Of a DNA stretch of 64,000 nucleotides, positions 1-11,597 are shown piece by piece. The stretch comes from Protula sp. h YS-2021 (lineage: Eukaryota; Annelida; Polychaeta; Sabellida; Serpulidae). Every line of letters starts with the position of its first letter. The first letter of the stretch is position 1. The stretch covers positions 43,402,269 to 43,466,268 of the forward strand of contig OX457031.1 of the NCBI GenBank assembly GCA_949752745.1. Reading direction: 5' to 3'. Position numbers and translations under genes: made by a program. The notes below the pieces were generated by a model. That model searched no databases, was not told the origin of the DNA, and saw only the letters and a program-made list of their open reading frames with translations.

Positions 1-213
1 AGTCAACTAAATCCTATAATTTTTATATCAGCTTCAACTGGAATATACAAAGAGCATTTTAGAAATAGTTTTACGTTGCTAAAATAATTTTTTAAAAAGT
101 CACTTTTATTGGATTTTATGTGAACGATCTTATAAAAACATAGTCTACTATATATGGATATTGACTTTATCAAGGACACATTTTACCCCGGATTAAACTG
201 AATACCTAGTGAC
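1..213. other. AT-rich sequence, nothing recognised
   Basis: No gene, RNA or repeat could be recognised. It may be the flank or the lost 5' part of the LINE remnant that starts just downstream. Confidence 0.4.
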
Positions 214-489
214 ATGATTAACACGCAGCTTGCTATTCTAGTCATAATGTGCTTTGACAGTAGAATCACTAATACTAGATGTGAACTATTTAGAATAGGC
301 AATAGAACTAGGGGCCTGCTTCTTGATTTACCAGATGATTCTATTGACATAATCGCTGAAAACGAATTGACCAAAACCAGAGGCACATGGGCCGGCATTC
401 ACAAATTTGGCAAAAAGGGCTCGGATTATCTGAAACCCCAAAACCGTAGTGTGGTACACATTAAGCCTGCAGTAATTCCCGAACATTCC

Positions 490-1150
490 GATATTATTGT
501 GCTAAACGCACAATCGACCTGCAATAAAGCCGACTATATTTCACATTTAATATCTTCCAAGAACGCGGATGTTATATGCGTCTGTGAAACATGGATAACA
601 CCTGACAATTCTCACACCTGTAATCAGATCACACCGATTGGATACGTGTCACACCATGTACCACGACTGGATAAAAAAGGGGTGGTGTCGCCGTTATTTG
701 CAAATCTTCATATAATCTCAGCGCACTACAGTCAACCAAATACGATAGTTTTGAACACGCGGCAGTGCGTCTGAACTCTAGTTCTGAAACTACATAACAG
801 TGATTTGTCTCTATCGGCCACCAGGGGTAGCAAGCGGTCTATTTTACTCAGAATTTACCGGACTTATAGAACAATATGCATTCAGTAAAGATAGATTACT
901 TCTATGCGGTGACTTATATATTCATACTGACATCGAAAATAACCCAGCAATATCTTGGATAGTTTTCAATTAACACAGCATGTGCACACACCCATCCACA
1001 CGTCAGGCCATAGTCTGGATCTCGTTATCACTCGAGACAATGACCCACTGGTAACAGCGCAAGTGGCTACTGAACTGTTATTGGATCACATGATGGTTAC
1101 CTTTAAATATCCTTTCGGACGGCAACCGTTCGAATCTAAAGTTATTTCAT
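490..1150 (+). pseudogene. LINE endonuclease fragments
   Basis: Pieces of an apurinic-type endonuclease occur in different frames. The motif ADVICVCETW is at about 568-597, VICLYRPP near 802-825, a CGD segment near 905-913, and SGHSLDLVITRDND around 1003-1044. These match the conserved blocks of LINE endonucleases, which nick target DNA for target-primed reverse transcription. Stops between the blocks show decay. Confidence 0.8.
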
Positions 1151-1506
1151 ACCGAAAAAATAAAAGCCATAGACCTACCTCGATTTCGACAGGATATCTC
1201 TAGAGTAAGCAGTTCCCTCAATGCCGACATGGAAATTGATGCCGTAGTAGACCACTATACCTCGTCATTAATACAAATCATGGATAAACAGGCTCCAACG
1301 GAACAAAAACGGACTAAACTTAGACCCCTACAACCATGGTATGACAACGAAATCCACACAGAAAAACAGTACAGACGCAAACTAGAACGTCCTTGGCTAA
1401 AACACCCATCTGCTACTAACTTGTCAAAACTAAAAAGTCAGAAAAATAAGACAGCACCTCATCAGTAAGAAGAAAAAACAGTTCTTTAACGCAGCAATTT
1501 TAGAAC

Positions 1507-2360
1507 ATGAAAAAAGACCCCAAAGCCCTTTTTCATCTAGTAAACAAAATCTGCAATAAGCAGTCAACAACCAAATATCCAATTGCTGAAAATAGCGAAA
1601 GTCTTGCAAATGAATTCGCGAACTTTTTCAAAACCAAAATAGACAAAATAAGTGAGTTTCTGGATAATTCTACAGAGCAAAATAAAGACATACCGATCCC
1701 AACTTGCCAACAAGAATTCACAAAAAGTACTTTCTCTAGTTTCACGGCTTTGACAAATGAGCAGATTAAAAAGTATGTTCTAGCGTCTCCAATGAAATCT
1801 TGCTCACTTGATCCAATACCCACGGAATTACTGAAGCAGTGCGTAGATGAACTCTTGCCTTCCATATCATTCATAATAAACAGATCACTTTCGGAAGGAT
1901 ACATGACTAGAAAGATGAAAGAGGCATCGTATAAGAATTAACAAACGACATTTTAAATAACATGGACCATGGAAAAATTACCCTACTCACCCTCCTGGAT
2001 CTCAGCCCTGCATTCGATACCGTTCCACAGAATATATTCGTAGATCGCCTAGAAACATTATTCGGAATAAATGGGTCGACAAAATCTTGGTTTCAATCTT
2101 ACTTCAAAGACAGGTTTCAGAGCGTTCAAGTCAACAATGTAAAGTCAAGGCCTCTGCAGCTTACCACTGGAATGCCACAAGGCTCAGTCCTAGGCCCTTG
2201 GGGATATACCAAATATACAACACCGCTGTGCAGTACCATCCGCTTACTTTTAGTAATGTTCAATATGTTTGCCGACGATACACAACTATACAAGGAGCTA
2301 AATCCAAACTACATAAATTCCCAAAAACACGGCCAAAGCCTTGTTAGAATTATGCATTGA
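1507..2360 (+). pseudogene. LINE reverse transcriptase remnant
   Basis: The first part (1507-1941) holds the region before and at the fingers, with CSLDPIPTELLK. The second part, in another frame (1962-2360), holds LLDLSPAFDTV, GMPQGSVLGP and the catalytic FADDTQLY (FADD box). Between these blocks the sequence switches frame around 2200-2260, so the polymerase is broken although the catalytic Asp pair is still visible. RT copies the element RNA at the nicked target. Confidence 0.85.
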
Positions 2361-2421
2361 ATCCGTGTCATGATGGATAACTCCAAATCGCCTGAAATTA
2401 AATTATGACAAAACGGAATTT

Positions 2422-3138
2422 ATGCTGATCGGTTCTAAACGCCAACTATTGAAAATGTCGTACATTAGCATAAGAGTGGGTGACGAAGACATTAGCGCTA
2501 AGGCATGCGTCCGTGATCTCGGAATTATGATTGACAACGAAGTAAACATGTCGTCCCACCTACAGCATATTATTCGTAAAGATTATGCAAAGATGCGACT
2601 TGTACGATCCATACGGGCATACCTAACTGAAGATGCAACACTAACACTTGTTCAGACATTAGTCACATCACAATTAGACTACTGCAATGGAATTTTATAC
2701 GGTATTCATGAGTATCTTTTGGATAAACTACAGCGTCTACAAAATGCAGCGGTAAGACTAGTTCTAGGCCTGATCAAGCATAACTGCATACGCTTTGGAT
2801 TACTTAAGCTTCACTGGTTGCCCGTCCGTTACAGGATACAGTTCCTAATTGCCCCTATTTCGTACAAAACTCTGAACGGAAAATTGCCCGATTACCTCTG
2901 CGAACTGTTTATCGTGCAACAGAACACAAGATTGCCAAGCTCAAATTCACAAATCCTTCTTAGAGTTCCGAAGACTAAATTGAAAACCGCCGGTGACCGT
3001 GCATTTTCCCATGCAGCTCCTGTCGTATGGAATCAGATTCCCAATTCAATAAGAAGTTCCGAAACTGTTGATACTTTTAAGAAAAAACTTAAAACATACT
3101 ACTTTACCAAGGCGTTTCCAGAATTTTGCTCCTGTTAA
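2422..3138 (+). pseudogene. LINE C-terminal (thumb/3' ORF2) region
   Basis: A 238-residue open frame contains the typical C-terminal block of CR1/L2-like elements: SQLDYCNGILYG, LQRLQNAAVRLV and LHWLPVRYRI, then a short tail before the stop. It follows the RT fragment after a frame change near 2360-2420. It is the best preserved part of the element, as expected for 5'-truncated or decaying LINEs. Confidence 0.8.
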
Positions 3139-3197
3139 TCTGCTTGCAAAGCGCACTGAGCAAGTTTACCACTTGATTTTGCGCTATATAAAAGCTA

Positions 3198-3257
3198 TGA
3201 TGATGATGATGATGATGATTATGATGATGATGATGATGATGATTATGATGATAATGA
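3198..3257 (+). repeat. ATG trinucleotide tail of the LINE
   Basis: A run of TGA/ATG repeats with a few ATT interruptions lies ~60 nt after the LINE stop codon. Several CR1/L2-like elements end in short tandem repeats, so this most likely marks the 3' end of the insertion. Confidence 0.8.
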
Positions 3258-5849
3258 TGCTTCAACTATAACATAGCTTTGATAACAAAAAGTGATTATT
3301 CTTTTTTTCTTCAAATTTGGCCACGATTAAAATGTATACGTCAGGGCTCCAATCCTCTTCGCTAAAAAATACACGAGTTTTGGGAGTAAATCTCTAGGAC
3401 CTTCAGGGACAAAGTTCCAAGACTCCCGTTGGTTTTGAGTGATTGTGGTGAGAGTACTTTCGTACGCCGTTAGAGAATATAAAATTTACTTAAAATTGGA
3501 GTGCACTGTCACTGTTATAGCTGGTATGTTAACCAGGTTATTTACATTTTCGATTTCAATGATTTTCCAGGTCTTTCACAAAATTTTAGACTTTCCAGAA
3601 CCCTGTTATAAAACGAGTGATGCTCAAGAAGTGGAGTTATTGTTGTCGGTACTTGCCCCCAGTCTTTATGGCGCAGCTGTGCACGTGGCTTTGCATCAGA
3701 ATAAAGGAGTCCCAAGTGTTGTTGCTTATGTTTTCGGTCTCAAATGATCGCGGTTGTGAGCTTTTTATTGGTGTTTGTGATCACGTGACAACATCCTTTA
3801 TGTGGAATTTTTGTCTGCTCTCAACATTTGTCTCAGTTAAGTTTACTTTTTTCAACTTCCACAATTCACCCATGCTTTATTTATTAATTAATGTATATAT
3901 TATTTTATATCGCAATTTATAAAAACACAACGCACTACGTTGATTTAGGTCAGCTGAAAAGAGGAGGTACATGTCATCAATAAGTATAAAACTGCTTTTT
4001 AAATGAAAAGAATAAATCAGCTTTTATTTCACAATTTCTTCAGCAATATACATTTATAAAAAATAAAACGGCAAGAGCCCGAAAGAGACCATAAAACTTT
4101 ACATCAACTATTAATTGTACGTCTTAAGCATCAATTAAAAAGAACCTTATAAACTCTATACATGTCTCTTAATTTATTCAACAAAATTGAAATAAGATTA
4201 GTTTCATGGTCATTATTAAAAATAAAAATTACTATAAAAACTTTTGAAAACATGTGTAAAAACTTTAATTCCGTGAGGAGTTATTAAAGAGAGGGCTACT
4301 GCTGTAAGAGAAAACTTTAAAAGCAACGTATAGAAACAGAACACTCAGCTCAACGATATATGTCAAAATTACCTTTCAGCAAAATAGATTCACCTGGAAA
4401 TATCTGCGACAATTTCCATCATGTTTTGGAATAACATTTCACAAATACTTGGTCTTCATAATTCTACTGAATTTGGATTTACTTTTCCACGTTTGCAGAG
4501 TGAAATTTCAGATACAAGATTGATAGCATTTTCACAATTATACTTGATCTAACTGAATTCTTCACCATTTTTTTAGAATTCCAACCCTCACAAATATTTT
4601 CTTCACTGTAATTCTGATATCCAACAACTTTTTGTCTATATATTATACCGATTCATTTTCATAATTTATACAAAAAAGGTACTTAATTTCCATGTGACTT
4701 CATTATTCATGATAGAGAAACCGAAACTTTCTGAGTACAACAGTGCCAACATGAAAAATCCTTCATACTGCTTCAATTTTATAAAACAAATCAAAACCAA
4801 TCAGATCAAAACTGTCGATGACTTTTCTTAGCGCATCCGAAAATGTCAACGCGAAGGGCAATTCACAAAATCTACGACAAGACAGTTGATATTTCATCGA
4901 ATTATCATCAATGCGGAAGTCAGTTTGCCAGCGAATGCCTACGGCAACTTCTGAAATCACTGAGTCGCCAATTGAAGCAAACTCTCTTCTCGCATGTAAG
5001 TGTGATCTATCTAAAAGCCAAGGTTTCAAATGTAACGTTTGAACTCAATTAATTCATGCCTCGTTTGACAACCCGTTCATAGCAAACACTTTTCTTGCTA
5101 TTTGTGTCCCACAGATGCCAATGTCTTCGCTTTTCTGGGTCTGTTGCATACACCTTTCGTCGTTCAATTTTAGTTCTGGTAATTTGGAAAGCCCTCAAAT
5201 TGTCTCATCTAGTGTACATATAGAAGGTTTTGACATAACAAGTGCAGTCATCACTAATCTGTTTTACTTAGTTGATGTTTGATACAAAGCTTAATTCGTT
5301 TATTTTTCCCTATACCTAATCAGGTAGGGAACAACACTATCTTATGCGCCTGTATAATGGAAACTATGTATCTATTATTCATTACACAACATAATGTTTT
5401 CATATAGCAACATTTCGTCCAAAACATAAAATTTGCGGCAACTTTCAGTTTGAAAAGAGAAGGTCACTCAACCAAATAAAAATCTTCTGAATTTGTACCA
5501 AGTGCCTTTGTATGTTTTGCGAGGCATATGAATCAATCAAGTCCTCTACAAATTGGATAGCAACCCCGACGCGCTATACAAGGTCCCTAAATCAAGCAAG
5601 AATTATCGGGATTTGTCTAGGCCGGTATAATTTTGTCTGATCACGTTGCTAGTGTTTTTGTAAAGATTGTTAACCGGTGTTCAATAGAGAAATGGGGCGT
5701 TAGTTTTTTATTTTCGTGTTTACTCTTTTTATAGTGATCTGATTACCCCTCCTTTTCTAGACCTCCTTTTGTTCAATATTGGGCCCGAACTCTGAAGTGC
5801 TATTGACAGACCAAAACCACTTTCCATTTCTTAATGCAGAAACCATTGG

Positions 5850-5885
<36 letters not shown>

Positions 5886-6513
5886 GTGAATGAAGCTACA
5901 TATATTTTTTGTAGAAATCAGTTTAAACTTGAAATATTTCTGATCACCATCTGTTTTTATCGTCTTCTTTTCAGACTTTTTGGGATGTGTAGAGAAGGGG
6001 TATTACTTTTCCTTCGTAATCAATAACTTCAAGCCTCGAACTTAACCAGGTTCCTTCTTCACCGTTTCAAAAGCTTCTGTTTCATGACAAGTGGATTAGT
6101 GAACTTAATGCCCGCAGACTGAAGAAGAAACTCAAACGGACTTAAGCAGATAACCACTGTCTGTAGCAGACGGACCGATGCCAATAATAACAATAATAAT
6201 AAAGATCAGTAATTTTAGCTTCTGTTCTAATATAAATATGTGTATCTTTGTTTTGAAATGAAAGTGGCCGAAGGTAACAACCTTTGACAAACGAAAACAA
6301 AAAAGTAACTGGCTTTGCCCTATTTTGGATTGTATTTGTATTTGTAGTTTTGGGGCCTATTAGAATAGGGAAAACGTGATTTCAGCTGTATAAGAAATAT
6401 ATAAGTGGTCTGAGGCCTGTAATTAGTAGCGTTTACGCATGTTAAATTGCATGTCTCACTTAAATTGTTGTCCAACAGCCCACCTCCACGGCGGGTCGGA
6501 GAGAGTGTCGCCA
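3258..6513. other. AT-rich intergenic DNA, no supported gene
   Basis: Only short open frames without domain support occur here. A 35-bp ATT microsatellite lies at 5851-5885 and an AAT-rich stretch at 6181-6202. Nothing else was recognised. Confidence 0.5.
5851..5885. repeat. (ATT)n microsatellite
   Basis: About eleven uninterrupted ATT units. Confidence 0.95.
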
Positions 6514-7335
6514 CCCTCGTAATACTGCCAGTTAGAGAACCGACAGTACGACGACGGTGTCGCTTGAGGAGGTCGATAAAGGGTTGTTTTACTGTGTGTT
6601 GCCACCCCAATTAGCAACACGACCCTCGTTCTCTTACTATCCGAAGAGTGACAAAGATGCACTTTTCAGCTAGTGAAAAGCGCGACTCTTCCAGCGTAAA
6701 ATGACGTAAAGAAGACTTAGAAAAATTGCACTTTTTGCCAGGTTAAAAAGTGCCACTCTTCGGGGCTGTTTCTTTCCGAAACACCCTGTTTAATCCAAAA
6801 CTGAACTTCAATAAAAAGACATAACTTTTATCGGTGATCTTTAAATTTATTCCACTATTTCTTAACAGATTTTCTTTCACAGGTTTCTACCTTGCTATCT
6901 TTATTCTCGGTTTCCACAATGGCTGTCGGGTAAAGCTCTCTCTCTCTCTTTCTTGCTCAATCTCTGTCAGTCTCTCTTTGCCTGTCTGCCCTCTCCAGCC
7001 TCGCCTGGGAGTTTTTATTCCCCGGCTATCCAGAGAGGGACTCCCCATACAGCCAATGAGAAACCGAATTGACCCGCGGAGGAATCTGGACATGACAACA
7101 TTGCTAATTAGTTATAAAGAAATAATAAGAAAATATTCAAAATACGAAGATAGTGGCGGAGCTCGTTGGCAGCCGGGAGAGTTTTGGGGCCTATTTTTTA
7201 TGCTGCCAAGCCAATGGGACCGTATTTTTCGATGGTCGCGTCCAGAAACCTAGCCAGGCCCGCATTCTAAAAATCTCTAAAAATTCTAACCAAAATATTT
7301 TTAACAGAAAGAGGGCGACAACCTTAGGGTTTTCA
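6514..7335 (-). repeat. 3' LTR of the Gypsy element
   Basis: Direct repeat of 18648-19501. In element orientation it starts TGAAAACCC at 7335. Relative to the right copy it has a 10-nt insertion near 6882-6891 and lacks about 40 nt near 7165; otherwise only scattered substitutions are seen. It contains a CT-rich run near 6937-6975. Confidence 0.93.
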
Positions 7336-7350
7336 CACTCTCCTCTTCTT
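7336..7350 (-). promoter_or_regulatory. Polypurine tract
   Basis: On the minus strand the sequence AAGAAGAGGAGAGTG sits directly before the TG that opens the 3' LTR. Polypurine tracts prime plus-strand DNA synthesis, and the position is exactly where one is expected. This also fixes the LTR edge at 7335. Confidence 0.8.
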
Positions 7351-9096
7351 AAAACTTGAAATACGGGGACTACGAACCGCGTATGTCAAGCACTAATCTA
7401 CATTCATCTCAATTTTGTATTGCCAACCCCGTACTATACTTGCTCTATGAAGCGGTCCTAATACCAATTAACAAGAAGAGCTGCCTTGGAGCCAGTACTA
7501 CGCCAGAATGCTGGTTACGAAAAACGAGATTTTACCAATTTTTTAAATGAATTCTCCTATTGTCGCCCATGAACTGACTACCGAAAAAATGAGAAATAGC
7601 CAAAAAATTAGTATTTTTCATGGCGAACTTAGCTGTGATACCGGTCAGAGATCGTGTATCATGTGGTTGAGTGCTGTTTACGCATTATCACTCAACTACC
7701 ACACATTTCCGTATACGAAAGTAATTAGTAACAAGTACTCTGTCCCAAACCAGTACCTTATTAGCAATAAATCCTAATTAACTATCAAATTTATAAGATT
7801 ATTAAAAACTTTCAACTTTTCCATTGTTTTGTTTACAATGGGAGCGCACCGGAAGAACTCACGAAAATCTACGAATTTTAAGCAACTATATTTCTAACAA
7901 TACTTTTCAAAGACCTACCATTCTTCAGCCCCAAGAAACCTTAGTTTCAATTATATAAACACTATCGTACTAATAAGGAAGGACTTTGATTGATTTTAAT
8001 ATAAAATTTAAATGCAAAAATTTCCGGAAATTTCCGGGCAGCAACACTAGAACCCCTAGCGAGTAAAAGACGCAAAAATAACACATAAGTGACACATACG
8101 AGCCCTTTACGGAAAAGCTATGCCAAAACCCAGTAAATTAGTCTACTTTTCTGGCCAAATTATAGTACTCAACCAAAACCATTTCATCCCGACTCTGAGA
8201 TATGCATACTTAAAGCCTTCTTCTATTCTATTTTTATATTAGTTTACTATAATCTTCACTGAAAATGCCAAAAATTGAAATTTAAAACAAGCCAAAATCC
8301 CCATTTCTTTCTTGTTTCCCAAGCTCTGTCATCACTTACGCCAAAGCTAACACTACGGGCTGTCTTTCTCGCTAGAATTCAAACACTTATGCTTGGTCAA
8401 AGACATATAATTATACATGCATTTTTCTTTCGTTCTTTAACACAAATAGACTTACTACAGCGAGCTACGGCTATTCCTATCATGCTTCTATACCGGCAAG
8501 CTACGGCCATCTTTTCACCCACTTACTACTACGAACTGTAGGTCTCCAAATGATCAGAAAAATACATTTTTAACTAAAATATGTAGCGAACATACTGCAA
8601 TACACTCTTTAGAGTTTATACTTGCCAATAAGCATTTTATGAAACTTTTACGTCATTATTTACTCTAACAAAGCATCTGCACCTGGCCAAACACCAGGGA
8701 AAGATGCTATCATTCAAACTCGATTTTCTCTAGATAACTCACATTTACCACTTTTATACATACATTTGGAATTACAGCTATAAAGAGACATTCGTCAGAA
8801 AATAATTTAAACTTGTCGGCCTATATATAAGAAATTTGGCAACTTTAAAGCCGGTCTTAAGCCCATATAAATGTTAAAATGGCGAACGTGAACAAATTAT
8901 TTAAAGGGGTTTCACTAAAACTCTTTCTTTTCTCATTTGATACTCGGCGGATTGCCTTCAAACTTGCAGACTGACCCCAAAAGACATTTATCTACCTTTT
9001 TCTTTCCAATTTACATAAATACATACGTTTTATCATAGTTTATTTAGCCAAAAGTGATGGGCGTCGGCCCAGTCTTATTTATCCATTGCTTGGAAT
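7351..9096 (-). other. Non-coding 3' internal region of the Gypsy element
   Basis: No open frame with recognisable homology. It is AT-rich and lies between the polypurine tract and the triplicated repeat. Its role is unknown. Confidence 0.5.
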
Positions 9097-9547
9097 GGAT
9101 CAAACGCATTCTTTAGCCGTAAAGCCATCAAAATCAAGCATCAGGCTTTCTTAGACTTAGAGGCGAAACACTTTTGTTTTTTTTTAATGCGATGAGACGC
9201 ATTTTTTGCTTGTAAACCCTTATCAAACGTTCGGCTTTCTTGCACCTGGGGTCGAAACTAGTGTTATTTTATTTTTTTATAGGCAGTAGCTTCCTACATT
9301 ATCCCTACATGCAAACATGGTTCGGGCTTTTTTCTTTTTTTTTTCAGAGAACAGAGGCAAGAATGCATATCCTACCATGTTTAAAATGAAGATGTGTTAG
9401 CAAAAGCCCATCAAATCCACAAAGTATCTAAAAACTTCTTTTTTTTCTTTTCAATGTTTCGACGCGATCAGACGCGTTCTTTGCTTGTAAGTTCTTATCA
9501 AGCGTTAGGCTTTGTTGCACCAGGAGTCGAAGCTGGTGTTTCTTTTT
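9097..9547 (-). repeat. Three diverged ~80-bp direct repeats
   Basis: Related units lie at about 9097-9178, 9190-9272 and 9463-9547. They share the plus-strand order of AGACGC-like box, TTGCTTGTAA, TATCAAACGTT-like box, GGCTTTCTTGCACC and GTCGAA, each followed by a T-rich run. The second and third copies are closest. The unit lies in the element's 3' non-coding region. A regulatory or RNA-processing role is possible but not shown. Confidence 0.75.
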
Positions 9548-10125
9548 TTTCTCTTTTTTTCGATAGTCAAAAATCGAAGTCCAGGGGCTTTTACTGTCAC
9601 CAAGCCACTTCCCGGATGCGCTAAAGCGGCAACCAACCAGACAGACAACCAACAAACCAGCCAAACAACCAACCAACCTCTACAACCAGTTACTTAAACA
9701 TACATTATGCATTTTTTTACACTCTCCTTCCCTTAAAAACACCTTGGGGGGGAACATTATACAATATTTTAACACATTACAAAAATACATTAACATACAT
9801 ACATATAATTTTTTTTCGAAACACCATGTATTAACCACACGTTTTTTTTCTTTTCAAATGTCCCAAACTGTTTCCTCACCCTCCTCTTCTTTCCTGAACC
9901 AGATCACTGTTACGAGGAACGTTAAAGCCACGTCTTCCTGTTTAAAACCTAAGTTTCAAACAGGGTAATCGTGTTTATATCTTCGCCCGTCAACTATATA
10001 CGCTTTTGCCTTGCGTATAAGGACCGGGGCATGATGTTATCTTGACATCTTCTTAGCGGATTTGGCGAGAGTAAAACTTGTCGCAGGGGTTAAAATTGGT
10101 GAAAGGGGGTAAATTTGGCAAACAT

Positions 10126-10798
10126 TTAAATTTGGTTTTCCCTACTACAGCAAGGGAAATCCTCTCTTTTGGCAGGGTTGACGAACTTCATCTCCTCAAC
10201 CACCTCGACTGAGCCATCGGCGTGCGTTATCCGGCACTTTTTGTGTGTGTGGCCCCACACCTGTGCTTCGTCGACCTCGAACAACGTCGCCCGACTCAGT
10301 CTCTTTCCAGGGGGGATCTCCAGCTTCGGGCCTGGGGATTTCACCTCGTGCTTTTCCCTGTCCGTCTCCAAATTCACATGGGGAGTTTCCGGGCGTTTGG
10401 GGATTTCCTCCGATTCGTCCACCGAGTACAGGGGAGTCCATATCATCGCGGTTTTCAGTAGCTTCCCCTGAGCTACCCGATTTGGGAACTGACTCCCGTG
10501 AAATCTCAACCCTTCTTTCAGGGGCTTTTGTCTCGGCTTGTGTCGGTGGACGACACGAAGGCTTTCCCTGGCGCAGGCTTTCCCTAGTCAGACCCTCCTT
10601 CAGAGTCTGGGTCCCATGGCATGACGTCAAGTGGCCGAACACGTGGAAGCGACTCGAGACACTAAACTCACAGAACGGACAGAAGAAATTTGATTCTGTA
10701 ATTGGGTGTTTCTTCTCCCGATGTGCCTCGAGTTCCTTCAAACTTTTGCATGTAAAGCCACATGCACGACATGATAAAGGCTGGTTGAAAGGACGCAT
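10126..10798 (-). CDS. Zinc-finger accessory protein, second module (frameshifted)
   Basis: An ATG at 10798 opens a frame with a C2H2 finger (CRACGFTCKSLKELEAH, then H) and a second finger starting CPFCEFSV that ends with H and C/H ligands. Beyond ~10600 this frame becomes low in protein character. Another frame (from about 10510 to the stop at 10126) reads as a plausible basic/acidic C-terminal domain with WGHTHKKCRITHADGS. A frameshift near 10510-10600, or an unseen intron, would join them. On the minus strand a good 3' splice site (TTTATGTGGTTGCAG) lies at about 10842, just upstream. The gene lies between integrase and the 3' LTR of the Gypsy element, same strand, so it may be a captured or accessory retroelement gene that binds nucleic acid. 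This function is inference. Confidence 0.6.
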
Positions 10799-10860
10799 GG
10801 TTGGGGACGGTTGGCTTTGGGATGGTTGCCTTGGTTGGATTCTGCAACCACATAAAATTA

Positions 10861-11043
10861 TTATTTATTTTTATTGCATGTTAGAAGGTGCCTCAAGAGA
10901 GATTCTTCAATTTTCAATGTTTGGTGGCAGAAAGGGCAGCGGGCGTGCCTGGAAGCATGCCATTCTTTTTTATGCCTTAGTAATGTCTCCGTATCCTGGC
11001 AAATGAACTTTAACTTGCACGTGCGACAAGCCAAGCGAGGCAT
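10861..11043 (-). CDS. Zinc-finger accessory protein, first module
   Basis: A 60-residue frame starts at an ATG at 11043 and contains one C2H2 finger (CRTCKLKFICQ...H-x5-H) and one C2HC finger (CPFCHQTLKIEESLLRH then C). The ATG follows directly a 3' splice-site-like TTTATGTTTGACAG. The spacing of ligands resembles the 10196-10798 module, so the two look like a tandem duplication of a two-finger unit. The two could be exons of one spliced accessory transcript or separate ORFs. It lies downstream of integrase in the Gypsy element. Confidence 0.6.
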   Translation of the reverse strand: MPRLACRTCKLKFICQDTETLLRHKKEWHASRHARCPFCHQTLKIEESLLRHLLTCNKNK

Positions 11044-11597
11044 CTGTCAAACATAAAAAAATAATAGCTTTCCAGTTTACACAAATCCCACGACGGACTA
11101 CTTTTTTTCTTATGATCCATGCATGCCTGGGTGACGCATCATTACTTATGGTAGCATCTACTTTAGAGTTCAGTCAACTTCGATAAACATTACTTGAAAC
11201 TTTAATGATGTTTGTGCACAGTAGCTTCCATTTTTATGTTCCGACATTTTCATTTAAAAGTCGTTATTTTTCCGAAACACCTGGCAACCTGTTTACCAAA
11301 CCGAGCTGATAAGTGTTTGTGCCAAAAATAAACAATTTTCTATCACCATCGTGTACCAGATAACTTAAAGATTGACAACAATCATCCCATTTAATTTTAC
11401 TGTAGAACATCTTAGAAGTCCGGAATGGGATCATAAACTTAATCAGTTACTTTTCTGTATCACTTGTTTATGTGAAGTCACTGACTGTCCAAACAACTAA
11501 ACTAACAAACAAGGCAATAACATACTCTTTCTTCTTGTGGGAGGTTTTTTAAGCAACTTTATGTATCTCCCTATGTTCTATGTACAAAATTTACATT

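Larger units (their letters stand above)
214..3257 (+). mobile_element. Decayed non-LTR retrotransposon (CR1/L2-like LINE)
   Basis: An APE-type endonuclease, a reverse transcriptase and a LINE C-terminal region follow each other on the plus strand, then an ATG-trinucleotide tail at 3198-3257. This order and tail fit the Jockey superfamily (CR1/L2/Rex1 branch). The coding sequence is broken by stops and frameshifts at about 775, 1200, 1470, 1940, 2230 and 2360, and parts of RT are missing, so the copy cannot act on its own. The clade call rests on the C-terminal block and not on a phylogeny. No target-site duplication was identified. Confidence 0.85.

Noticed and set aside
3595..3745. Open frame with LLLSVLAPSLYG, reminiscent of an MCM helicase segment
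   Set aside because: The similarity is limited to a few residues, the following residues do not continue the MCM pattern, and no neighbouring exons or motifs were found.
4763..5052. Overlapping short open frames on both strands
   Set aside because: No domain, no codon or splice support, and similar lengths are expected by chance.
6501..6505. Possible target-site duplication of the Gypsy element
   Set aside because: GAGAG left of the element and GAAGA right of it do not match, and the left LTR edge is not fixed to the base.
10245..11006. Long plus-strand open frame (253 codons)
   Set aside because: It is antisense to the zinc-finger modules, whose Cys/His ligands are ordered only on the minus strand.
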